A DNA stretch of 64,000 bases from CBDAQR01 sp965199055 (lineage in GTDB: Bacteria > Pseudomonadota > Gammaproteobacteria > Pseudomonadales > Halieaceae): contig CBDAQR010000004.1 of NCBI GenBank assembly GCA_965199055.1, forward strand, positions 310,001 through 374,000, written 5' to 3'. The first letter of the stretch is position 1, and each line of letters starts with the position of its first letter. Position numbers and translations under genes: made by a program. Positions 42,936 to 51,083 of this stretch are shown here, piece by piece. The notes below the pieces were generated by a model. It did no database searches and was not told the origin of the DNA. It was given only the letters and a program-made list of their open reading frames with translations.

Positions 42936-42986
42936 TTTCCCTTCTTAAAATTTCCAAACGGTCGCTGCACTGCTAACCTCTGTGCC

Positions 42987-43153
42987 ATGTCGTCGACGAC
43001 CGAAATCATTCAACACCGTCTCGAAGGTATTGCTTTCATGCAGCGTACCGGCATGCAGGTGCTGGATACCTGGCCGAATTTCCACTCCTGGACGCTACCG
43101 AGCTTGAGGTGGCGTGGGCTGCGGTAACTATACAGCTGCTGAGTCACCACTAG
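42987..43153 (+). pseudogene. Short frameshifted coding remnant
   Basis: ATG 42987 starts a coding-like stretch (MSSTTEIIQHRLEGIAFMQR) that ends soon, while another frame in the second half also looks coding (LAEFPLLDATELEVAWAAVT, to the TAG at 43151). One indel near 43050 would join them into a protein of about 55 residues. No family is recognised. It could be the end of a gene mostly lost by rearrangement beside the tRNA. Confidence 0.28.
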
Positions 43154-43225
43154 GTCGGCATTCGTTTACAAATCGGCACTGCCTATGCCAATATATTCGC
43201 CCCACAATCCTGGAGACGTCAGAAC

Positions 43226-43660
43226 ATGAAAGTCGAGAACGCGGTACATCCGAGTGATGAGCAGATGGCAGGCTTTGCCGAGCCCGGTGCAGAGGGCCCC
43301 ATCTATATGCTCAACCTGCTTAAATACAAAGACAAGGCGGAGTATCCCGATGGCAGCGACAGCGACCTTAGTGGAAGGGAAGCCTATCAACGTTACGGCT
43401 TGGGGGTTTTAGACTGCCTTGCCAGTGTGGGCGCCGAGATTGTTTTTAATGCTGGCATAGAGCGCCTCATGCTCGGAGACGTGGAAGAGCTTTGGGACGA
43501 CGTGGCGATAACCAAGTACCCGTCACGGCAGGCTATGCTGGAGATGACAATGAGCGAGGCCTATCAGGCTATCCACGTTCACCGTGAAGCCGGTCTGGCC
43601 GGCCAGCTGAATATCGAGTGCACCGGCGCGATCGGCAGCGCGTTGGGCCAGGGAGGCTGA
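43226..43660 (+). CDS. DUF1330-like protein
   Basis: 144 residues. The pattern GPIYMLNLLKYKDKAEYPDG, an AYQRYG segment and KYPSRQAMLEMTMSEAYQ resembles the DUF1330/dimeric alpha-beta-barrel group, small proteins without a firm function. Its TGA overlaps the ATG of the flavoprotein gene, so it is probably coupled to it and to selA-selB downstream. No catalytic motif recognised. Confidence 0.8.
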   Translation: MKVENAVHPSDEQMAGFAEPGAEGPIYMLNLLKYKDKAEYPDGSDSDLSGREAYQRYGLGVLDCLASVGAEIVFNAGIERLMLGDVEELWDDVAITKYPSRQAMLEMTMSEAYQAIHVHREAGLAGQLNIECTGAIGSALGQGG

Positions 43661-44601
43661 TGCCAATGGCAATACAAAATCGAATCACCGAAATGACGGG
43701 GGCCCAGTACCCCATTATCCAGGCACCGATGGGCTGGATCGCTCGCTCTCAGCTGGCATCGGCAGTCAGTAATGCCGGGGGGCTGGGGATTATCGAGACG
43801 TCATCTGGCGAGTTTGACAACATCAAGGCTGAGGTCGCCAAGATGCGCGAACTCACCGATAAACCCTTTGGCATGAATGTCGCACTGGCATTCGTCAAGG
43901 GTCACAACGTTATCGACTTTGTAATCGAGCAGCGGATCAAGTTTGTTACGACGTCTTCCGGCAGCCCCTCGCTGTGCACCAGCGCATTTCAGGAAGCCGG
44001 CATCAAGGTGTTCCATGTGGTCCCTACCCTGGATATGGCGCTGAAAGCCCTTGATGCGGGTGTGGACGGACTGCTGGTCGAAGGCGGGGAAGGTGGCGGC
44101 TTTAAGAATCCGAGCCCAGTTTCTACCATGGTGCTGCTGCCCCTTATTCGCTCGCGCACCGATGTGCCGATTATTGCGGCCGGTGGCATTACCGATGGCA
44201 TGAGTATGGCGGCGGCTTTCGCCATGGGCGCGGAGGGCGTCCAATTGGGAACCCGTATGCTGACTGCGGCCGAGTCCCCCGTGCACGAAAACTGGAAGAA
44301 CGCTGTAATCGCTGCGAAGGAAACCGATACGGTGTTCCTCAATCAGCAATCGCGGCCTGCCTTGCGCGCCTTGCGCACTGAGCGCACGGGTGAGTTAGCG
44401 TTGCAGGGCCAGATCGATTTCGGCGCGAACATGGCGAATATTCTCGACCTCTATTTTGGTGGTGATATGGAGGCGGCCATTCCGCTGATTGGTCAGGTCT
44501 GCGGTCGCATCGATGAAGCCAAGCCGGTGAAGCAGATCATCGACGAAACCATGCAGGGTTTTGAACAAACTCTCGGCCAACTCGCTGGCGCCTATCTGTA
44601 G
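43660..44601 (+). CDS. Nitronate monooxygenase-like FMN protein
   Basis: 313 residues, an FMN TIM-barrel of the NMO/FabK family. Seen: PIIQAPMGWIARSQLASAVSNAGGLGIIE, VDGLLVEGGEGGGFKNP, PIIAAGGITDGMSMAAAFAMGAEGVQLGTR split across the usual positions. The family motif that normally reads GGH (catalytic His) is GGGF here, so the usual nitronate base seems absent. Relatives include NAD(P)H:quinone reductases and enoyl reductases. ATG 43660 overlaps the DUF1330 stop; 43666 is also possible. selA starts 1 base after the stop. Confidence 0.85.
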   Translation: MPMAIQNRITEMTGAQYPIIQAPMGWIARSQLASAVSNAGGLGIIETSSGEFDNIKAEVAKMRELTDKPFGMNVALAFVKGHNVIDFVIEQRIKFVTTSSGSPSLCTSAFQEAGIKVFHVVPTLDMALKALDAGVDGLLVEGGEGGGFKNPSPVSTMVLLPLIRSRTDVPIIAAGGITDGMSMAAAFAMGAEGVQLGTRMLTAAESPVHENWKNAVIAAKETDTVFLNQQSRPALRALRTERTGELALQGQIDFGANMANILDLYFGGDMEAAIPLIGQVCGRIDEAKPVKQIIDETMQGFEQTLGQLAGAYL

Positions 44602-44602
44602 C

Positions 44603-45982
44603 ATGAACAATCCGCACCGCGCTTTGCCTTCTGTCGACACGCTATTGCAAGCGTGCGGTGAAGAAGTGGGCGCATTCGGTCGACAGCAAGTAACCGAGTT
44701 AGTGCGAGAGTTGCTGGCGCAAAGGCGAGAGCGAATTTCTGCGGGAGAAACTGTCGATACAGATCTCGAGAACATACGCCTCGAGCTGCGCGGTCGACTG
44801 GATGCGGCCGCGGCGTCGAGCCTGCGTACTGTGTTCAATCTTACTGGCACCGTGCTGCATACCAATCTGGGGCGTGCGCTATTGCCGCGAGTTGCCCTGG
44901 ACGCGGTGACCCGCACGGCAGTTGCGGCCAGCAACCTTGAATTCGATCTTGTCACAGGCGAACGCGGCCAGCGCGATGCGCATATTGCAGAGATACTTTG
45001 CAAGCTCACCGGTGCGGAGGCAGCAACCGCGGTCAACAATAATGCCGCCGCGGTGCTTCTGGTGTTGAACACGCTGGCGCTGGCTAAAGAGATACCGGTG
45101 TCGCGCGGTGAATTGGTTGAGATCGGCGGTTCCTTCCGCATACCCGAGGTCATGCAGCGCGCCGGTTGTCGATTAGTCGAGGTGGGTGCGACTAACCGCA
45201 CCCATCTTAAAGATTATGCCAACGCCATTGGACCTGATACGGCCATGCTGATGAAAGTGCACACCAGCAATTATCAGGTCGAAGGCTTCACGGCCGCGGT
45301 TGAGGAAACGGCGCTGGCTGAACTTGCTCACGCAAACGATCTGCCACTGTGTGTCGATCTGGGTAGTGGCAATCTGGTGGATTTTGAAGCGCTAGGTTTG
45401 CCGGCCGAGCCCACTGTAGCGCAGGCACTGGCGCAGGGAGTCGATCTGGTCACCTTTAGCGGTGACAAATTATTGGGCGGGCCACAATGCGGTTTCATTG
45501 TAGGGCGTGCTGATCTCATCGCCAGGATTAACGCCAACCCCTTAAAGCGGGCGTTGCGTCTGGACAAGATGACCCTGGCTGCGGCCGATGCGGTGCTGCG
45601 GCTGTATCGAGATCCTGATTCGCTGATGAGGGAATTGCCCACCCTGCGTCTTCTCACTCGCCCCGAGTCGGAGATTGCGGACGTTGCTGAGCGTGTTCTG
45701 CCGGCGGTTGCCGCGGCACTCGCGGAGTACTCGGTCGAGATCAGCACCTGCAAGAGTCAGATCGGCAGCGGTTCCCTACCCGTGGAGAGTTTGCCGAGTC
45801 GGGCCCTGGTCATAAGGGCGACCGATGGTTCCGACGGCCCGGTCCGTTCGCTCGCACAAGCGCTGCGGCAGTTGCCCCGGCCGGTGATTGGTCGTATCTC
45901 CCAGTCTGCCTTATGGCTCGATATGCGCTGCCTCGAAGAAGAGGCCGAGTTCCTTGCCCAATTGGAGATGCTGGCTCTTTGA
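44603..45982 (+). CDS. selA: L-seryl-tRNA(Sec) selenium transferase
   Basis: SelA converts Ser-tRNA(Sec) to Sec-tRNA(Sec) using selenophosphate and PLP. 459 residues, typical. Seen: TGTVLHTNLGRALLP, the substrate-binding block FDLVTGERGQRDAH, NNNAAAVLLVLNTLA and the PLP Lys in VTFSGDKLLGGPQCG. ATG 44603 lies one base after the upstream flavoprotein stop. The stop overlaps the TTG of selB. selD, which makes selenophosphate, is not in the window. Confidence 0.96.
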   Translation: MNNPHRALPSVDTLLQACGEEVGAFGRQQVTELVRELLAQRRERISAGETVDTDLENIRLELRGRLDAAAASSLRTVFNLTGTVLHTNLGRALLPRVALDAVTRTAVAASNLEFDLVTGERGQRDAHIAEILCKLTGAEAATAVNNNAAAVLLVLNTLALAKEIPVSRGELVEIGGSFRIPEVMQRAGCRLVEVGATNRTHLKDYANAIGPDTAMLMKVHTSNYQVEGFTAAVEETALAELAHANDLPLCVDLGSGNLVDFEALGLPAEPTVAQALAQGVDLVTFSGDKLLGGPQCGFIVGRADLIARINANPLKRALRLDKMTLAAADAVLRLYRDPDSLMRELPTLRLLTRPESEIADVAERVLPAVAAALAEYSVEISTCKSQIGSGSLPVESLPSRALVIRATDGSDGPVRSLAQALRQLPRPVIGRISQSALWLDMRCLEEEAEFLAQLEMLAL

Positions 45983-47877
45983 TTATTGCCACGGCCGGAC
46001 ATGTCGACCATGGCAAGACCTCCCTGGTTAAACAGCTCACCGGGGTCGATACCGACCGCACCGAGGAGGAACAGCGCCGGGGTCTGTCGATCAATCTCGG
46101 TTATGCCTATCGAGACAATGGCGCCGAACTGCCAATAGGTTTTATCGACGTGCCCGGCCACTCCCGTTTCTTGAATACCATGATCGCCGGTGTCAGTGGT
46201 ATCGACCTGGGCATGCTGGTCGTTGCCGCCGATGATGGTCCCATGCCACAGACGCGCGAACATATCGATATTCTGAATTTGCTCGGGGTTGAGCGGTTTT
46301 TGCTGGTGGTGAGCAAAATCGACCGGGTGGAGCGTTCACGCGTGCAAGAAGTGACCGATGCGACGCGCGCATTGTTGCCCGCTGAGTCACCGGTTTTTGC
46401 TGTTTCTAACCTTGATGGCACGGGTATCACCGAGTTAGCGGACGCGCTGGATCGGTTATCAGCGAACATTCGTGCAGAAGTTGAGACACGGCGCTTCCGT
46501 CTGTCATTAGACCGGGCGTTTCATGTGAAGGGCGCTGGCTTGGTGGTCACCGGAACCGCGGCGGCGGGTGCTGTCGCAGTCGATGATGAATTGTTGTTGC
46601 AGCCTCTTGGTAGGCCGGTGCGGGTGCGCGGTATTCACGCACAAGATAGAGCGGTCGAGCGCGCGGTGGCGGGGCAGCGAGTAGCTCTGAACATCAGCGG
46701 TGCCATTGAACGGCACGAACTGCAGCGCGGCGACTGGCTGGTAGACCGGCGCGCCGAACTGACCAGTGTGCGTTTCGATGCGCGATTACAGCTACTCCCG
46801 GGTTTGCCCTTTCAGCCCAAGCATCTGGCTCCGGTAAAGCTGTATATCGGGGCACGGCGGGTTGAAGCGCGGTTGTTTTTTATCGATGAATCTAAGGGTC
46901 TCGTACAGTTGTTGTTAGACGGCCCGGTGCTCTGTCATCGTGGTGACCGCTTCCTACTTCGCGACTATAGCGAGGCTGTGTTACTGGGGGGTGGGATGGT
47001 GCTGGATCCCCAGGCACCGCGCTATCGCAAATCGCGCGAGAACCGAATTGCCTTGTTGCAGGCGCTGCAGGCACCGGAACCTGGTGTTGCAGCGCGCTGT
47101 GTGTTGTTGGAGCAAGGCGAGTGGCTCGATTGGGACCGCTTTACCGAAAGCTGGAATCTTTCGGACACGGAAGCGGAGCGCGTGCAAAATGAGCTCATTG
47201 AAGAAGCTTGCCTGGCGCACGAGCAGAAGAGCGCGACCTTGCTCATCTCGGCTGCTCGTTGGCAGGAAATGAAGGAAGAGCTGATCGAGCTGCTTCAACA
47301 ATGGCACGAGCAATATCCGGAGACCGAGGGCATCAGTCCTGCCCATTTCCGCGATGGTCTGGCACCCAGGCATAGTCGTCCTCTGATCTCAGAGTTATTG
47401 CTGGAGCTCATCAAGTCTGGTTCTTTTGAGATGCGCGGAGGTCTGCTATGCGCGGTTGGCTTTCAGTTGAGTGTGTCGGAGGCTGAGCAATCAGCCTGGC
47501 GCTCTGTCGAAGCAGCGTTGCAAAAGGCGGGGCGTGAGTTGCCGACCGAGCACAGCCTGCGAGAGTTGCTGGGGCTGTCTGAATCCCTGTTCGGGCAGGT
47601 GCTCGGGTCGGCTGCACGCGCCGGGCGCCTACACCGGATTGGAGATGGTCGTCTGGCGCTGCCATCCACGCTGAATGAATTCGCATCGCTTGCCACGCGA
47701 TGCGCCGAATCCAGTGGCGGGTTTACCGTCAAGGAGTTTCGCGACGCTTCCGGGGTGGGCCGCAATCTGTGTATTGAAGTACTGGAATACTTTGACCAAC
47801 TGCGTTTCACGCAGCGCGATGGCCAGAACAGAAAGATTCTTGATCCCGACTTACCCGCGGCACGTTTCAAAGGCTAG
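45979..47877 (+). CDS. selB: Selenocysteine-specific elongation factor SelB
   Basis: SelB brings Sec-tRNA(Sec) to UGA codons that carry a SECIS hairpin. 632 residues. Seen: EF-Tu-like GTPase (ATAGHVDHGKTSLVKQLTG, IDVPGHSRFLNTMIAG, VSKIDRV), domains II and III, and about 270 residues of C-terminal winged helices that bind SECIS RNA (for example FTVKEFRDASGVGRNLCIEV). TTG start at 45979 overlaps the selA stop; the true N-terminus is LIIATAGHVDHGK. selC lies 12 bases downstream. Confidence 0.95.
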   Translation: MIIATAGHVDHGKTSLVKQLTGVDTDRTEEEQRRGLSINLGYAYRDNGAELPIGFIDVPGHSRFLNTMIAGVSGIDLGMLVVAADDGPMPQTREHIDILNLLGVERFLLVVSKIDRVERSRVQEVTDATRALLPAESPVFAVSNLDGTGITELADALDRLSANIRAEVETRRFRLSLDRAFHVKGAGLVVTGTAAAGAVAVDDELLLQPLGRPVRVRGIHAQDRAVERAVAGQRVALNISGAIERHELQRGDWLVDRRAELTSVRFDARLQLLPGLPFQPKHLAPVKLYIGARRVEARLFFIDESKGLVQLLLDGPVLCHRGDRFLLRDYSEAVLLGGGMVLDPQAPRYRKSRENRIALLQALQAPEPGVAARCVLLEQGEWLDWDRFTESWNLSDTEAERVQNELIEEACLAHEQKSATLLISAARWQEMKEELIELLQQWHEQYPETEGISPAHFRDGLAPRHSRPLISELLLELIKSGSFEMRGGLLCAVGFQLSVSEAEQSAWRSVEAALQKAGRELPTEHSLRELLGLSESLFGQVLGSAARAGRLHRIGDGRLALPSTLNEFASLATRCAESSGGFTVKEFRDASGVGRNLCIEVLEYFDQLRFTQRDGQNRKILDPDLPAARFKG

Positions 47878-47889
47878 AATGGACTAATC

Positions 47890-47983
47890 GGAAGAGCGAT
47901 GTCCCCGGTGGGGCACCTGGTCTTCAAAACCAGTGAGGCGCAGAGACTGTGCCTGGTGGGTTCGACTCCTTCCTCTTCCGCCA
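47890..47983 (+). tRNA. selC: Selenocysteine tRNA (anticodon TCA)
   Basis: 94 bases with encoded CCA. It has the marks of tRNA-Sec: anticodon loop CTTCAAA (TCA) on stem CTGGT/ACCAG, a long six-pair D stem (TGTCCC/GGGGCA), and an 8-pair extra arm (AGGCGCAG/CTGTGCCT). Acceptor GGAAGAG pairs with CTCTTCC, but the expected eighth pair is C-C and the T stem has a U-U mismatch, so two positions are irregular. Position right after selB supports the call. Confidence 0.92.
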
Positions 47984-48028
47984 CACTTTGCTATAGTGAG
48001 CGCTGTCAACACTAGCGAGGTTTGCGCA

Positions 48029-49279
48029 ATGACAGCCGTATCTGAGCAGCGTCCCGAAGACATAGATCCCTGGTCGATTCCTCTGGAAGATGTCGATCCG
48101 GCAAACCCATGGCTGTTCGCCAACGACAGCATGTGGGACTGGTTTAAGCGACTGCGCGAAGAGGATCCGGTGCATCTGAGCGAGCAGGAAGAGCTCGGCA
48201 AGTTCTGGTCAGTCACCCGCTACGAAGACATCATGACCGTGGATACCTCCCACGATATCTTCTCCTCCGAGCCCAGTATTACCATTCGCGACCAGCCGGA
48301 AGATTTCACGCTGCCGATGTTTATCGCAATGGATGAGCCGCGCCACAGTAAGCAGCGCGGTGAGGTCAATCCGGTGGTAGGCTCGAAGAACCTACCCAAT
48401 TTCGCCGAACTCATTCGTGGTCGCACGCAGGAGGTACTCGATACTCTGCCCGTGGGCGACACCTTTAACTGGGTCGAGAAAGTGTCCATCGAGCTGACCA
48501 CTCGCATGTTGGCGACTTTGTTTGATTTTCCTTACGAAGACCGAGCCAAGCTCACCTACTGGTCCGATATGGCGACCACTATGCCTGGCCCGGAATCCGG
48601 TGTGACTGAGGAGGGTCGAAGAGAGATTCTGCTGGAGTGTCTGGAGTGTTTTACCGGCTTGTGGAATGAGCGGGTCAATGCCGAGCCCGGCTATGACATG
48701 ATCTCCATGCTGGCGCATGGCGAATCAACCCGTAATATGACGCCCTTGGAATACCTGGGCAATCTGATTCTGCTCATCGTGGGAGGCAATGATACGACTC
48801 GAAACTCGATGACAGGTAGCGTGCTGGCACTGAACCTGTTTCCTGAGGAATACGACAAGCTGCGGGACAACCCCAAGCTGATTCCCTCAATGGTATCGGA
48901 AACCATTCGCTGGCAAACGCCGCTGGCGCATATGCGGCGCAATGCGCTGGTGGATACCGAACTGGGTGGCAAGCAGATCAAAGCCGGGGACAAAGTCATC
49001 ATGTGGTACGTATCGGGTAATCGCGACGAGTCTGTCTTCGAGGACCCAGACCGCTTCATTATCGGTCGACCCAACGTGCGCAAACACCTGTCTTTTGGCT
49101 ACGGCATCCACCGCTGCATGGGCTCGCACCTGGCTGAGCTGCAGCTGAAAATACTCTGGGAAGAAATTATGGCTCGCTTCGAGCGTGTCGAGGTGGTCGG
49201 AGAGCCGGTGCGGACTCCGTCGGTCTTCGTCAAGGGCTATACTGAGTTACCGGTACGCCTGCATCCGCGTCAGCACTAA
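48029..49279 (+). CDS. CYP153-like cytochrome P450 (alkane / fatty acid omega-hydroxylase)
   Basis: 416 residues. Seen: DPWSIPLEDVDPANPWLF and FTLPMFIAMDEPRHSKQR at the N-terminal end, the oxygen-binding I-helix GGNDTTRNSMTG, ExxR in SETIRWQTPLAHMRR, MWYVSGNRDESVF and heme ligand C363 in FGYGIHRCMGSHLAELQL. These segments match the CYP153 family, which hydroxylates alkanes and fatty acids at the terminal carbon. Ferredoxin and reductase partners are not next to it. It starts 45 bases after selC, and its 3' end overlaps the convergent sulfotransferase by 50 bases. Confidence 0.9.
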   Translation: MTAVSEQRPEDIDPWSIPLEDVDPANPWLFANDSMWDWFKRLREEDPVHLSEQEELGKFWSVTRYEDIMTVDTSHDIFSSEPSITIRDQPEDFTLPMFIAMDEPRHSKQRGEVNPVVGSKNLPNFAELIRGRTQEVLDTLPVGDTFNWVEKVSIELTTRMLATLFDFPYEDRAKLTYWSDMATTMPGPESGVTEEGRREILLECLECFTGLWNERVNAEPGYDMISMLAHGESTRNMTPLEYLGNLILLIVGGNDTTRNSMTGSVLALNLFPEEYDKLRDNPKLIPSMVSETIRWQTPLAHMRRNALVDTELGGKQIKAGDKVIMWYVSGNRDESVFEDPDRFIIGRPNVRKHLSFGYGIHRCMGSHLAELQLKILWEEIMARFERVEVVGEPVRTPSVFVKGYTELPVRLHPRQH

Positions 49280-50186
49280 GTTCTCCCGGCTGCCAGAATA
49301 GCTCTGGCAGGCAGTGTGGTTCCAAATAGGCAATCGTGGCGGCAGGTAGCGTGTCGCGGTAACGCGTGAGAGCGCTTGCGTCGATGCCGGTACTGCGACC
49401 GAAGGATGAATTGCTAATACCCGGTTGCCCCCCCTGGGTGTACTCCATCACCGCGTCATTGAAGGCGATGTTTGCCAGCTCGCACACCTGTCGCATTTTT
49501 CCGGTGGTGTCGGTGACCAATTCCTCAAAACGCAAACGCAGTGCCGGGCCGCAGTGCTCCGCAAACCAGTCGATCTCCTGCCAATAGCGGTTTTGTCGCT
49601 GGCAGAAGCGGCGCAGATTTAAAGTGGGATTGCGTACCAGCTTGGAGCTGAGGTGGGCGCGCGGGTCGCGCACCAAAAATACACCGCGAATATCGTAGCT
49701 TCGAGCCAGCATCTGGCTGACCTTGGTGAGGTCCTGGTTACTGGGCTGCAGTGCGCAGAACATGACGCGTAGTCGGCCGTCTCCGGGCCGATGGCCGAGA
49801 GCAACCGCCAGGGCTTCTACGTGTTTGCGAACCAGAGCGTCGACATCACCGCGTTGGTGGTGTGTGCGCACATAGCCGTAGTAAGCCTCCAGGTCCAGCG
49901 AGTTCTCGGTGCCGAATACCTCGGTGCCGTGGCCGGCGTTGATGCGTTCCAGGTGGCCGTCTTTCTGCAGACGGCGATAAAAGGTGGGCGCGCCAGCGCG
50001 GGAGGCCAGCATCCCCTGTAGACGAGTGAGGGGGTGTCGGGACAGGTGACGGACGAAGTAGTCCTCATCGGGAGGCAGCAACAACTGCGGATGGTCGTCC
50101 AGTAAGCCGCGCAGCAGGTGATTGCCGCCCCGGGGCGGGGCTCCGAGAATCAGCAGTGGCGGTTTTCTGTCTGATTCCATTTTCAT
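49230..50186 (-). CDS. Sulfotransferase family protein
   Basis: 318 residues from ATG 50186. Seen: 5'-phosphosulfate loop LGAPPRGGNHLLRGLLDDH and the 3'-phosphate site GVFLVRDPRAHLSSKLVRNP, the two PAPS-binding elements of sulfotransferases. It would add a sulfate group to a hydroxyl or amine of an unknown acceptor. It is 5 bases downstream of a 2OG oxygenase gene on the same strand, so the oxygenase may create the hydroxyl that is sulfated; that is inference. Confidence 0.85.
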   Translation of the reverse strand: MKMESDRKPPLLILGAPPRGGNHLLRGLLDDHPQLLLPPDEDYFVRHLSRHPLTRLQGMLASRAGAPTFYRRLQKDGHLERINAGHGTEVFGTENSLDLEAYYGYVRTHHQRGDVDALVRKHVEALAVALGHRPGDGRLRVMFCALQPSNQDLTKVSQMLARSYDIRGVFLVRDPRAHLSSKLVRNPTLNLRRFCQRQNRYWQEIDWFAEHCGPALRLRFEELVTDTTGKMRQVCELANIAFNDAVMEYTQGGQPGISNSSFGRSTGIDASALTRYRDTLPAATIAYLEPHCLPELFWQPGELSADADAGVPVTQYSP

Positions 50187-50191
50187 CGCAC

Positions 50192-50947
50192 TTAGTACAT
50201 CAAGCTTTCTTTGTGAGTGACCATCTGCTTGCCGGTTAGCAGACGCTTGAGCTTCTTGGTCCACATTTTTACTGGACGATGTTCTTCAAACACGACAATA
50301 AAGACTTTGCGGTAGTGGTTCTCCGGGCAGTTGATCTTGCGCACCCCATGCCATGAGTTGCCGCGGCGGCCGAACAGCAGGCTGCGGTTATCCGCAGTCT
50401 CTGCCGGATACTCGGCATCGAAGTCTTCAAAGGCCGGCGCATTGTCTGGGGTAATGCCCTCACCATCGTCCAATACCACCGTTTCTCCGCCCCAACTCCT
50501 GTCCCAGTCCTGCTCGGTATTCAGATAGAAGATCTGTGAGCCAATTTTGCCTTTGGAATCGCAGTGGGGAGATACCTCTCCGCCGTCGGGGGTAAAGTGC
50601 CAGTGAAAGCGGAAGCGCACATCAGAAACATTCAACAATTTGCAGACAAACTTGCGATACACCGGGCTGCGCAGCTCATCGACAAAGTCCTGCCAGGGTT
50701 GGGACAGGGACATACCGTCTTCATAGTCGAGCACATAGCGGTCGTGGCTGGCCTGGCCGTGTTTGCGTTGCTTGCCGAAAAAAGCCCTGAATTCGGAGAT
50801 GTCAGGCATGCTATCCAGCAGCGCCTGATAGCGCTCCGGGCTGACCAAGTACTGCGGGTTCACCCAGGGGAACGGATCACACTCCTGGAATGTCCGCGGG
50901 TCGATCCCATCCAATACCGGCAAGTTGAGATAGCGGGTGCTGCTCAT
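50192..50947 (-). CDS. 2-oxoglutarate/Fe(II)-dependent oxygenase-like protein
   Basis: 251 residues. The iron triad is visible as H128-x-D130 (SPHCDSKG) and H200 (NSWHGVRKI), followed by an Arg (RKVFIVVF) in place to bind 2-oxoglutarate. These match the prolyl-4-hydroxylase-type 2OG superfamily. Substrate unknown; homologues are often grouped with glycan or secondary-metabolite genes. Divergent from the acyl-CoA dehydrogenase operon, with the twin-operator promoter in between. Confidence 0.85.
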   Translation of the reverse strand: MSSTRYLNLPVLDGIDPRTFQECDPFPWVNPQYLVSPERYQALLDSMPDISEFRAFFGKQRKHGQASHDRYVLDYEDGMSLSQPWQDFVDELRSPVYRKFVCKLLNVSDVRFRFHWHFTPDGGEVSPHCDSKGKIGSQIFYLNTEQDWDRSWGGETVVLDDGEGITPDNAPAFEDFDAEYPAETADNRSLLFGRRGNSWHGVRKINCPENHYRKVFIVVFEEHRPVKMWTKKLKRLLTGKQMVTHKESLMY

Positions 50948-51027
50948 TCAGAAAGTCTCAGTCGTGCGAGCTGCTAAATATAATGCAAGACGCCGCTCAC
51001 TGATAGCCGCCTCTGCGTGAAGAATAC

Positions 51028-51057
51028 TTGTAAGTCAGCAAAACATACTGTATGTTC
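51028..51057 (+). promoter_or_regulatory. Promoter with palindromic operator, copy 1
   Basis: TTGTAA (51028-51033), 17 bases, TATGTT (51051-51056). The 15-base palindrome AACATACTGTATGTT (51042-51056) covers the spacer end and the -10 box. A nearly identical element with the same spacing lies at 60251-60280. A repressor bound here would block polymerase, so it is probably a TetR-type operator. Confidence 0.68.
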
Positions 51058-51083
51058 GAATTCCTTTTTTCGGAGGTTTCCCC

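Larger units (their letters stand above)
42845..43225. other. Gene-poor gap with tRNA remnant and decayed reading frame
   Basis: This 381-base stretch has no intact gene I can support. It holds a degraded copy of the tRNA-Lys 3' half (about 42867-42930) and a short frameshifted frame (42987-43153). A possible promoter for the DUF1330-sel genes is TTTACA at 43165-43170 with AT-rich CAATATATT at 43189-43197, but spacing is poor. Confidence 0.6.
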
